NCBI GenBank assembly: GCA_902786015.1
Contig: CADAAU010000006.1
Location: forward strand, 62,001 to 126,000
Source of the DNA: an uncultured Coriobacteriaceae bacterium
GTDB taxonomy: Bacteria > Actinomycetota > Coriobacteriia > Coriobacteriales > Atopobiaceae
Direction of reading: 5' to 3'
DNA length: 64,000 nt
In this document: one piece after another, positions 8,445 to 15,510 of the stretch
Position numbering within the stretch: position 1 is the first letter of the stretch
How the letters are laid out: each line of letters opens with the position of its first letter
Notes under the pieces: generated by a model
Databases searched by the model: none
What the model was told of the DNA's origin: nothing
Seen by the model: the letters and a program-made list of their open reading frames with translations, nothing else
Program-made: the position numbers and the translations under genes

Positions 8445-9305
8445 ATGAAAGGACCAATCATGAAGAACACCATAACGACATTGCTTGCCATGCGTGAGCG
8501 AGGCGAAAAGATTTCTCAGGTCACCTGCTATGACTATTCGATGTCCCGACTCGCCGATGCGGCGGAGATCAACACGATTCTGGTTGGCGACAGCCTCGGC
8601 ATGACCATGCAGGGATACTCGGATACGCTCCCAGTGACCATGGAAGAGATGATCGTCTATGGACGCAGTGTCGTCCGCGGCGCACCTAATGCGTTTGTCA
8701 TCATCGACATGCCGTTCATGAGTTATCAGGTTTCCGTCGAGCAGGCGGTCGCCAATGCGGGCAGACTCATCAAGGAGACGGGCGCAAACGCCGTCAAGCT
8801 CGAGGGTGGCGCAGCCGTCGAGGAGCAGATTCGTGCGATCGTAGACTGCGGTATCCCCGTATGCGCGCACATTGGCATGACTCCCCAATCCGCGAACGTC
8901 TTTGGCGGTTTCAAGGTTCAGGGGAAGGGCGAGGAGAACGCTCGTCGGGTACTTGAGGACGCATTCATCGTGCAGCGTGCCGGTGCCTTTATGTGCGTGC
9001 TTGAGTGCGTGCCTCCCAAGCTGGCGGCACTCATCACAAGCAAAGTTGATATGATCACCATCGGAATTGGCGCGGGTGCGGGATGTGACGGACAAGTGCT
9101 CGTAAGCCAGGATCTCCTTGCGATGTCTGGAGACTTCAAGCCAAAGTTCGTGCGCCAGTTCGAGCAGATTGGCGCACGTATGACCGAAGCCTATCGCTCT
9201 TACGATGCGGCTGTTAAGGACGGAAGCTTCCCGGCAGTTGAGGAGTCGTATGCAAAGAGCGATTGCAGCGACGAATTCCTGCGGGATTTGGATAAGCAAT
9301 ACTAA
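8445..9305 (+). CDS. panB: 3-methyl-2-oxobutanoate hydroxymethyltransferase
   Basis: Transfers a hydroxymethyl group from methylenetetrahydrofolate to 2-oxoisovalerate, giving ketopantoate, the first committed step to pantothenate and CoA. The 286 residues have the TIM-barrel signature: VTCYDYSMSRL, LVGDSLGMTMQG with the metal-binding Asp, VKLEGG, and HIGMTPQS. It starts 21 bases after panG. A second ATG at 8460, preceded by AAAGGACC, is an equally good start and would shorten the protein by five residues. Confidence 0.97.
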   Translation: MKGPIMKNTITTLLAMRERGEKISQVTCYDYSMSRLADAAEINTILVGDSLGMTMQGYSDTLPVTMEEMIVYGRSVVRGAPNAFVIIDMPFMSYQVSVEQAVANAGRLIKETGANAVKLEGGAAVEEQIRAIVDCGIPVCAHIGMTPQSANVFGGFKVQGKGEENARRVLEDAFIVQRAGAFMCVLECVPPKLAALITSKVDMITIGIGAGAGCDGQVLVSQDLLAMSGDFKPKFVRQFEQIGARMTEAYRSYDAAVKDGSFPAVEESYAKSDCSDEFLRDLDKQY

Positions 9306-9320
9306 GAGATTGGTCTATCT

Positions 9321-10178
9321 ATGATAGTGGCAACAACCATTGAGGACGTACGACGCGAAGTAAGCGCCTGGAAGCGAGAGGGTCTGACCGTTGGTCTCGT
9401 GCCAACCATGGGCTATCTGCACGAAGGACATGCCAGTCTGGTGGATGCAGCCGTAAAGAGCTGCGACCGCGTGGTGACGTCGGACTTCGTTAATCCCACG
9501 CAGTTCGCTCCGGGTGAGGATCTGGAAACCTATCCTCGCGACTTCGAGCACGATTGCGCCTTGCTTGAGGAGCATGGGTGCGACCTCGTGTTTTACCCTT
9601 CGGTCGACGAGATGTATCCAGATGGTGGTGGCACGACCGACACCTATGTGGAAATCCTTAACGACATGCCCAAGCAACTGTGTGGAAAGACCCGTCCCAT
9701 TCACTTTAGGGGTGTCTGCACCGTCGTAAGCAAGCTCTTTAACATCGTGATGCCCGACAAGGCTTTCTTTGGACAAAAGGACGCCCAACAACTGGCTGTC
9801 ATCCGCAAGATGGCACGTGACCTCTCGTACGGGATCGAAATCGTGGGGTGCCCCATCATCCGCGAGGCGGACGGCCTTGCCAAGTCATCGCGCAACACCT
9901 ATCTGAATGCAGACGAGCGTGCAGCTGCCCTCGTGCTTTCCAAGGCGGTATTTCTTGGGCAATCTATGGTACAGGATGGCGAGAAGGACGCGAGGAAAGT
10001 CGTGAAAGCCATGACAGACCTCATAAACCAAGAGCCGCTTGCTCGCATAGATTACGTGGAAGCGGTCGATGGAGTGACTATGAAGAACGTTGAGGCCATC
10101 GCTCCTCCTACGCTCTTTGCCATGGCGGTCTACATAGGCTCTACGCGCCTTATCGACAATTTTGCTGTGGAGGCATAG
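9321..10178 (+). CDS. panC: Pantoate-beta-alanine ligase (pantothenate synthetase)
   Basis: Joins pantoate and beta-alanine using ATP through a pantoyl-adenylate. The 285 residues carry the HIGH-type motif in PTMGYLHEGH, the pantoate-binding region VTSDFVNPTQF, FFGQKDAQQ, and the KMSKS-like KSSRN. Third gene of the pan operon, 15 bases after panB. Its ribosome binding site (AAGAGA) is weak, so coupling with panB translation is likely. Confidence 0.97.
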   Translation: MIVATTIEDVRREVSAWKREGLTVGLVPTMGYLHEGHASLVDAAVKSCDRVVTSDFVNPTQFAPGEDLETYPRDFEHDCALLEEHGCDLVFYPSVDEMYPDGGGTTDTYVEILNDMPKQLCGKTRPIHFRGVCTVVSKLFNIVMPDKAFFGQKDAQQLAVIRKMARDLSYGIEIVGCPIIREADGLAKSSRNTYLNADERAAALVLSKAVFLGQSMVQDGEKDARKVVKAMTDLINQEPLARIDYVEAVDGVTMKNVEAIAPPTLFAMAVYIGSTRLIDNFAVEA

Positions 10179-10181
10179 CGC

Positions 10182-10574
10182 ATGATCGTGGAAATGCTCA
10201 AGGGCAAGATTCATCGTGCGACGGTCGTACAAGCCGAGCTTGACTACGTCGGGTCCATAACGATTGACGAAAATCTGCTCGATGCTGCTGGCATTTTGGA
10301 ATACGAAAAGGTGCAGGTCGTCAACGTAAATGGCGGACAGCGCCTCGAGACGTATGCGATTGCGGGTGAGCGCGGCTCTGGGATGGTGTGCCTCAATGGC
10401 GCCGCAGCGCATTGTGCGAGTCCCGGCGACAAGGTCATCATCATGAGCTACGCACAGATGGGCGTTGAGGAGGCTCGCCTCCATAAGCCATCCGTGGTGT
10501 TCGTAGACGAGGATAACCAGCCCATCCGCATAACCTCATATGAGCGACACGGACGACTCGAGGACATGTTGTAA
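10182..10574 (+). CDS. panD: Aspartate 1-decarboxylase proenzyme
   Basis: Makes beta-alanine from aspartate. The 130-residue proenzyme is cleaved between G24 and S25 (DYVGSITID) to generate the pyruvoyl cofactor; K9 region and the Y/R residues of the active site are in the expected places. It begins three bases after the panC stop with GGAGG inside the panC end. This completes the pathway: panG, panB, panC and panD together make pantothenate from oxoisovalerate and aspartate. The maturation factor PanZ is not expected outside enterobacteria. Confidence 0.97.
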   Translation: MIVEMLKGKIHRATVVQAELDYVGSITIDENLLDAAGILEYEKVQVVNVNGGQRLETYAIAGERGSGMVCLNGAAAHCASPGDKVIIMSYAQMGVEEARLHKPSVVFVDEDNQPIRITSYERHGRLEDML

Positions 10575-10600
10575 GTGTTCACATCCGGCAGTAGGCCGCC

Positions 10601-10662
10601 AGGTGACAGGGGGACGGGGTGCTGTCACACCTTATGACAGTACCCCCGTCCCCCTGTCACCT
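10601..10662. repeat. REP-like long hairpin between panD and the thiamin-ABC ATPase
   Basis: Arms of about 28 bases beginning AGGTGACAGGGGGACGGGG and ending CCCCCTGTCACCT pair almost perfectly around ATGACA-like loop sequence, with an inner GCTGTCA/TGACAGT pair. The right arm ends within the TAG stop of the ATPase gene. GTGACAGGGGGACGG palindromes of this kind are known as REP-like elements in several anaerobes, often with RAYT-type transposases; none is present here. It may also act as a bidirectional terminator for the converging operons. Confidence 0.75.
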
Positions 10663-11431
10663 ATCCCAAAAGGTCCAGGACTTGGCGTTTGCAATCTACA
10701 TACTCATGCGTCAATGAGAAGTCACCCTCGACGTTTCGGGGAATGCTGACCTCCCCTACGATACTGCTCGGCACTCCCTCTGCCGGTCGTCCCTTGAGCA
10801 CCAATACGCTCGAAGAAAGCGACACCGCTTCGTCAACATCATGCGTGATTATCAGTGAGGCTATACCGAGCTCGCAGGAGATTTGCAGCCACCAATTTCG
10901 CAGGTCAACGCGTGTGAGCGCATCGAGTGCCGAGAACGGTTCGTCGAGCAATACGACATCGTTTCCCATAAGGTACGTGCGAAGAAATGCCGCACGCTGC
11001 CGCATTCCCCCCGAGAGCTGACTAGGCCATTCCAGCTCGGTTCCCGCCAATCCGAATCGCTCAAACAGGTTCGCTGCCTTATCTCGGGCCTCCGATCTAG
11101 GAGTGCCTCCCAGCGTCAAAGGCAACGCCACGTTGTCGATAACGCGAAGGTGCGGCAGGAGCATGTCCTTTTGCAACATGTAGCTTACGCTGCCGGGCTT
11201 GCCCGTCACATCCTTTCCGTGTACGAGCACCCTTCCTTCCATGGGCGTGGTGAGTCCCGAGAGAGCGTGCAGGATGGTCGTCTTTCCACAACCGGATTTG
11301 CCAACCAAGCAGAGCGTCTCCCCGCGCCTCACCGCAAGGTTCACGTTCCTTGCGACAATCGTCTCTCCCCCATCCCAGCTGAGCGTTAGCCCCTCCGCCC
11401 GAAGCGCCGCATCGTCAGTTGCGGGCGTCAT
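10661..11431 (-). CDS. ABC transporter ATPase, thiamin-precursor uptake (ThiZ-like)
   Basis: ATP-hydrolysing subunit of the importer encoded with the two genes before it. In 256 residues it has Walker A GKSGCGKTT, a Q-loop, the ABC signature LSGGMRQRAA, Walker B VVLLDEPFSALD and the switch His in ITHDVDEA. It resembles the nitrate/taurine/HMP transporter ATPases. The chosen ATG overlaps the TGA of the binding-protein gene (ATGA); the 38 codons upstream in frame lie within that gene. Substrate comes from context: the operon follows a TPP riboswitch. The stop codon abuts the REP-like hairpin. Confidence 0.9.
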   Translation of the reverse strand: MTPATDDAALRAEGLTLSWDGGETIVARNVNLAVRRGETLCLVGKSGCGKTTILHALSGLTTPMEGRVLVHGKDVTGKPGSVSYMLQKDMLLPHLRVIDNVALPLTLGGTPRSEARDKAANLFERFGLAGTELEWPSQLSGGMRQRAAFLRTYLMGNDVVLLDEPFSALDALTRVDLRNWWLQISCELGIASLIITHDVDEAVSLSSSVLVLKGRPAEGVPSSIVGEVSIPRNVEGDFSLTHEYVDCKRQVLDLLG

Positions 11432-12450
11432 GCGAGGTACTCCATGGTCCATCCTGAGTTCACATCGAGCTTGTTCTGCACGAGGCCCTTGTCGTTGAGC
11501 CATTGGAAGAATCGCGCCCAACGATCTTTGTCGATGAGTCCCCAAGATGGCGCATCGGCCTGATACTGTTCGGCAAGATATGCTTGGCTTTGCGCCACAA
11601 GCTTCGCGTCTAGCTCGGGTGCCTGTTCACAGAGAATGTCGGCCGCATCTTGTGGCTGTGCTATGGCGAACTCGTATCCCTTCTTTACAGCTCGAAGGAA
11701 CGCCTTGATGACATCTGGATGGGCGCTTGCATACGTTGTGTTTGCCGCGATCACAGGCGTATAGAAGTCAAACACTTCGTCGATTGATATAAAGCTGAAG
11801 TAATCGACCGCATAGTTCTGGACGTTCGCATTCTGGACGGCCCACCCCTCAAAGACCCACACGCAGTCAAACAGGTTGGTCTTGAGACCCATGACCTCGT
11901 CGTCCACGGTATAGGGAACCATCTTTTCCTCAACCTTTGTGAAGTCTCCCCCGTCTTTTTCGACGATTTGACGAATGGTCGCCTGCTCTACTGGCAACTC
12001 CCAGGTAGCATACCGATGACCCTCCATCGCGGCGGGGCGTGTTATTCCTTCCCCACCTCGCGCCATGATACCCGACGTATTGTGCTGGACGACAGCCGCT
12101 ATTGCTTCGATGTCGGTGTTTCCGCCATCGAACGCATTGGCCATGTAGTCCTGATAGCTCACGCCGAGCTCCGCCTTGCCTGTGCCAATCATTGCCTCAG
12201 CACTATCTTCGGCCGGCTGGACAATCGTGACCTCAAGACCCTCCTCGGTAAAGTAACCCTTCTCTTGCGCGACGTAAACACCCGTGTGGTTGGTGTTTGG
12301 CGTGTAGTCAAGACAGAAGGTGATCTTCGTAACTGAGCCATTATCCGCGGAGCTCGTTTCGCTTTGCTTTTGTGCTCCTCCGCATCCGGCAAGCCCCAGT
12401 CCCAAGGCCGTAGCCCCACCCAAAAACGTACGTCTGGTTATGCGATTCAT
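11428..12450 (-). CDS. Substrate-binding lipoprotein, ThiY/NMT1 family
   Basis: A 340-residue extracytoplasmic binding protein. The N-terminus has a twin-arginine-like ITRRTFLGG followed by a hydrophobic stretch and a lipobox LAGC, so it should be a membrane-anchored lipoprotein, possibly exported by Tat. The mature part is NMT1/THI5-like: FCLDYTPNTNHTGVYVA is the characteristic start, typical of binding proteins for formylaminopyrimidine or HMP. Central gene of the three-gene operon with 4-bp overlaps on both sides. Thiamin-precursor binding (ThiY role) is inferred from family and riboswitch; the exact ligand is unknown. Confidence 0.9.
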   Translation of the reverse strand: MNRITRRTFLGGATALGLGLAGCGGAQKQSETSSADNGSVTKITFCLDYTPNTNHTGVYVAQEKGYFTEEGLEVTIVQPAEDSAEAMIGTGKAELGVSYQDYMANAFDGGNTDIEAIAAVVQHNTSGIMARGGEGITRPAAMEGHRYATWELPVEQATIRQIVEKDGGDFTKVEEKMVPYTVDDEVMGLKTNLFDCVWVFEGWAVQNANVQNYAVDYFSFISIDEVFDFYTPVIAANTTYASAHPDVIKAFLRAVKKGYEFAIAQPQDAADILCEQAPELDAKLVAQSQAYLAEQYQADAPSWGLIDKDRWARFFQWLNDKGLVQNKLDVNSGWTMEYLA

Positions 12451-13238
12451 GATTCCTTTCCTTTCTGCCTAGTCCAAGGCATGCAGACACGAGCCAAAAC
12501 GTCTATTCCCTTCATGAGGGCAAGAGAAAGAACCGATATGAGGGTTATAACCGCAAACATCTTGTCGTAGCTAAACGATTTGCGAACCCGCGTCATGTAG
12601 ACGCCCAGTCCCGAAAACCCACCAAGCCACTCGGCGACGACGGCCCCCACAATGGCATATGTCGCGCTAATTCTGAGGCCGCTAAAGAATGGCTCGAGCG
12701 CTAGGGGAAGTTTCGCGTGAACGAATATTTGCCAGTTAGAGGCATTCATCGTGCGCATCAAGTCCACGACGTCCGGATCGACGGAACGGAAGCCTCCCAC
12801 GAGCGAGACGGTTATGGGAAAGAATGTGGTAAGCACGATAAGAAGAACCTTGGGTACAAGGCCGTAGCCAAACCATAGGACAAGCAATGGCGCAATCGCA
12901 ATCGTAGGGATAGTCTGGCTCACCGTGATTATTGGATTGATCGCAAGATAGAGCGTCTCGAATCGATCCATAAGGACGGCAATCACGAACCCGACGAGAG
13001 TGCCCAGTGCAAGTCCCAGGGCCGCTTCCGCCAGCGTCGTTGCCGCATGCTCTGCCAAGAGAGGAGCATCTTCCACGAACGCCATTACTGCTTGGTCGGG
13101 ACCCGGAAGAAGGAAGTTGGGGACGAAGCCCACGTGAACGACAAACCACCAAACAGCGATGGTGACGATCGTCGTAACCAATGGAACAACGACCTTTCGA
13201 GCATTCGAAGGCGCTGAGGCGCCCATGTTACGGCTCAT
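12447..13238 (-). CDS. ABC transporter permease (ThiX-like)
   Basis: A 263-residue BPD-type inner-membrane permease with about six hydrophobic segments, the first at residues 18-40. The coupling loop region reads MNASNWQIFVHAKLPLALEP, the EAA motif of this class. First gene of the thiamin-precursor importer, starting 70 bases after the riboswitch core and with GAGAGGAG before the ATG. Overlaps the binding-protein start by four bases. Pairs with the ATPase as a homodimeric permease. Confidence 0.9.
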   Translation of the reverse strand: MSRNMGASAPSNARKVVVPLVTTIVTIAVWWFVVHVGFVPNFLLPGPDQAVMAFVEDAPLLAEHAATTLAEAALGLALGTLVGFVIAVLMDRFETLYLAINPIITVSQTIPTIAIAPLLVLWFGYGLVPKVLLIVLTTFFPITVSLVGGFRSVDPDVVDLMRTMNASNWQIFVHAKLPLALEPFFSGLRISATYAIVGAVVAEWLGGFSGLGVYMTRVRKSFSYDKMFAVITLISVLSLALMKGIDVLARVCMPWTRQKGKES

Positions 13239-13260
13239 CGCACTCCTCTCCGCGGGGCAA

Positions 13261-13288
13261 AGAAAGGTCCCGCTCGTTACGGGACCCC
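13261..13288 (-). terminator. Terminator hairpin of the TPP riboswitch expression platform
   Basis: Read on the minus strand, GGTCCCGTAACGAGCGGGACC forms a tight stem followed by TTTCTTTG. It lies directly after the aptamer and before the permease gene, as expected for transcription attenuation when TPP is bound. Confidence 0.7.
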
Positions 13289-13306
13289 AAATTCACGCTT
13301 CGTATG

Positions 13307-13395
13307 GTCCCTACGCTGGCATTATCCAGATCAGGTTCTCGGGTCGAGCGATTTGGTCGCTCCTCTCAGCCAGGCCAAGTCCCCTAGCTCCCCTT
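13307..13395 (-). promoter_or_regulatory. TPP riboswitch (thi-box) aptamer
   Basis: The minus strand reads GGGGAGCTAGGGGACTTGG, GCTGAGAGGAGC, GACCC then GAACCTGATCTGG and ATAATGCCAGCGTAGGGA. These are the invariant CTGAGA, ACCTGAT and GATAATGCCAGCG blocks of the thi-box in the right order and spacing. It controls the downstream three-gene importer, which supports a thiamin-related substrate. Confidence 0.95.
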
Positions 13396-13406
13396 TTGCG
13401 AATTCG

Positions 13407-13435
13407 ATTGTAGCACGACTTCGGGGGTGGACCAA
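13407..13435 (-). promoter_or_regulatory. Promoter upstream of the TPP riboswitch
   Basis: TTGGTC and TACAAT on the minus strand with 17 bases between them, ending about 12 bases before the aptamer. Confidence 0.55.
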
Positions 13436-13709
13436 AAGTGGACCAAATTGTTCCACCGCCAATCCAAGTGGACAAGCGACCTGTTCTATATGCATTGCCC
13501 TGTTTCTGAGTCTGCTGCGACGTCATCGCGGCCCCTCCGTTTGTTGGCACCGATCGTCTCACCGTTTGCACCGCGAGCTCGGGCTTGCATAAGAGAGCCC
13601 TAAAGATGTTCCTCCAAGTTACAGCAGACCAGCGATTTCGTTCGCGTACTACGCCAGGGTCATCGCGTCCAACGGGGCCGACATCTAGGCCATCTGATCT
13701 GCGAATACA
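13436..13709. other. Non-coding or decayed stretch
   Basis: No gene is supported here. The start contains a direct repeat TGGACCAAA (two copies at about 13429-13447). Open frames on both strands are short, lack ribosome binding sites and match nothing recognised. The unusual 40-residue C-terminal tail of the adjacent GNAT gene runs up to this stretch, suggesting old sequence decay. Confidence 0.4.
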
Positions 13710-14300
13710 TCAAGTCTGGGACTGTGGTATCTGATGGTCGACACGAATCGTGCGTCCGTCAATACTACAGTCACTCGTCACGCCCGATGTAGGTTTGCTG
13801 TTAGTTGCGGTAGAACCGCGCTCGAGGCCCTTGCGCATGAAGCAGTCCATTGCAGAGTGTATGGTGCCCTTCGGCCTCTCCAGCTCCACGTATCCCATGC
13901 TCCGGTAAAGCGCGATGGCAGTCCTCAGGGTGGAATGCGTCTCTAGATACATGGACGAGAAGCCCATCGCGCACGCTTCGAGCTCGAGGGCCTCCATGAG
14001 CGTACGCCCCAAACCGCGTCCCTTCACGTGGCCAGCAAGATAGAGCTTCTGCACCTCCGCGCAGAGGGGATCCCACGACAGGCGCGAGAGTCCCACACCA
14101 CCCGCCACCAAGCCGTCTTCGTCCACGAGGACCAAGTACCTGCGCGAACCTGGATCGCCGAGGTAGTAGGCGCTGAGGTGGTCAAGCTCTGGATCGAAGT
14201 ACGCCGTACCGGGGATGTCCAGGCCCTTGCTCCGCAGGCTCGCGCGTATGATCTGCGCGAGACGGGCATCGTCTGCGGACGATATGTGTCGCATTCTCAC
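13710..14300 (-). CDS. GNAT-family N-acetyltransferase
   Basis: A 196-residue acetyltransferase that would move an acetyl group from acetyl-CoA to an unknown amine. The acetyl-CoA pocket motif is KGRGLGRTLMEALE (R/Q-x-x-G-x-G/A type), followed by LETHSTLRTAIALYRSMGYVE, the usual beta5-alpha4 segment. The GTG start is preceded by GGGGGAGG ten bases away; an ATG two codons on is an alternative. The fold should end near residue 155; the last 40 residues are polar, Ser/Thr-rich and unlike the family, perhaps readthrough into decayed sequence. Divergent from tdk. Confidence 0.8.
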   Translation of the reverse strand: MRMRHISSADDARLAQIIRASLRSKGLDIPGTAYFDPELDHLSAYYLGDPGSRRYLVLVDEDGLVAGGVGLSRLSWDPLCAEVQKLYLAGHVKGRGLGRTLMEALELEACAMGFSSMYLETHSTLRTAIALYRSMGYVELERPKGTIHSAMDCFMRKGLERGSTATNSKPTSGVTSDCSIDGRTIRVDHQIPQSQT

Positions 14301-14431
14301 GTGCTGCTGGCCTCCCCCACGTCCCGACTTCGTGACCTGAACGCCGCGTGCTTCCCTCGCGCCTCGGCCCTGAACACAACAGTATACTGCTATGGTAAGC
14401 TGCACACGAGTCGCGGACGAAAGGCAACGGC

Positions 14432-15001
14432 ATGGCAAGGCTCTACTTCCGTTATGGTTCCATGGGTAGCTCCAAGACGGCAAACGCTCTGATGGTGGCA
14501 TACAACTACGAGGAGAAGGGCCAACGGGCGCTGCTCGCGAAGCCGGCACTCGACGACCGCGACGGAGAAGGTGTCATCGCCTCGCGTATTGGCATCTCCC
14601 ATCCTTGCATCTCTGTGGAGCAGCTCGTGCACATGGACGAGCGCGATCTTCGAGACTTCGACTGCGTCATCGTGGACGAGGCCCAGTTTTGCACGAAGGA
14701 GCAAATTGCTCGACTCACCGACATTGTCGACTTCTACGACATCCCCGTGATCTGCTATGGCCTCCGGACGGACTTCCTGCGCAACCTCTTCGAGGGGTCG
14801 CTGTGGCTCCTGGCGTGGGCGGACGTTATTGAGGAGGTCAAGACGGTGTGCTGGTGCGGGCGCGCGGCGACGTGCGTGGCGAGGTTCGGCTCCGACGGCA
14901 GGATGATCACCGAGGGAAGTCAGGTGCAGCTCGGCGGCAACGACTCGTACGTGAGCGTGTGCCGCAAACACCACAAGGAGGGCAAGTTGCGTCGGCCCTA
15001 G
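14432..15001 (+). CDS. tdk: Thymidine kinase (type II)
   Basis: Phosphorylates thymidine to dTMP in the salvage pathway. The 189 residues have the P-loop GSMGSSKTANAL (family pattern GxMxSGKS/T, with Ser replacing the usual Gly before K), the Walker B-like VDEAQF, the lasso region, and zinc ligands in VCWCGRAATC and the C-terminal VCRKHH. ATG preceded by AAAGG. A TATACT at 14393-14398 may be its -10. With dut and nrdR 12 kb away it forms part of deoxynucleotide supply, though not in the same operon. Confidence 0.95.
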   Translation: MARLYFRYGSMGSSKTANALMVAYNYEEKGQRALLAKPALDDRDGEGVIASRIGISHPCISVEQLVHMDERDLRDFDCVIVDEAQFCTKEQIARLTDIVDFYDIPVICYGLRTDFLRNLFEGSLWLLAWADVIEEVKTVCWCGRAATCVARFGSDGRMITEGSQVQLGGNDSYVSVCRKHHKEGKLRRP

Positions 15002-15510
15002 CAGCCCTTTCTGGCCAAGCATCTTTTCAATCGTTGTTACCGGTCGCCATTCTACCGCTACATAACAAGAGAACAGGTCACTTATCACCCGCGTTGTCCG
15101 CGCCGACCCCTCTACGGGAGTGTCAACGCATTGCCGATGATGACGACCGAAAAGCCGCCCTCGCATAGAATTACTCATCAGGTAATTATTATTTTAACTG
15201 TGAGTCGCAAATGCGCAGGAATGTGGACCGAATGTCTCATTCTTTGATACCTGCTGAGTAGTTTGGCAGCCTTTAAGGTGGAGAATGTGGCCACGATGAA
15301 CACGAGGCCAATGCCGGGAGCTCCTGAGCAGATGCCATGTGCCTTAAGCGCGCCGAGGTGGCAAGGCACTGCGTAGGACCGCAGGCGCTTGTCGTCAAAG
15401 TTGAAGAAGAGGATTTTGGCCGAAAAGAGATATTAATTGCTGGTAAAGATGCATACAATTGCCGAGGAAGCAAGTTTTGAACGTGCCCGGAAAAAACAAT
15501 GGAGCGATTC
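15002..15510. other. 509-base intergenic stretch between tdk and the acidic protein
   Basis: Apart from the possible remnant on the minus strand, only an AT-rich patch (about 15175-15200, 15425-15445) is seen. The plus frame stays open about 80 codons beyond the tdk stop but has no start signal or recognisable product. The promoter for the acidic protein should lie near 15430-15470, where TACAAT occurs without a good -35. Confidence 0.4.
15178..15430 (-). pseudogene. Possible gene remnant encoding a membrane-protein tail
   Basis: A minus-strand frame of about 80 codons between two stops, lacking an ATG. It encodes FNFDDKRLRSYAVPC then SGAPGIGLVFIVATF and STLKAAKLLSRYQ, which reads like natural protein with one hydrophobic segment rather than shadow translation. 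No family recognised. No gene overlaps it on the other strand, so it may be the decayed end of a lost gene. Confidence 0.3.

Noticed and set aside
13311..13592. Short frames on both strands through the TPP riboswitch region
   Set aside because: They overlap the conserved aptamer and promoter and lack ribosome sites.
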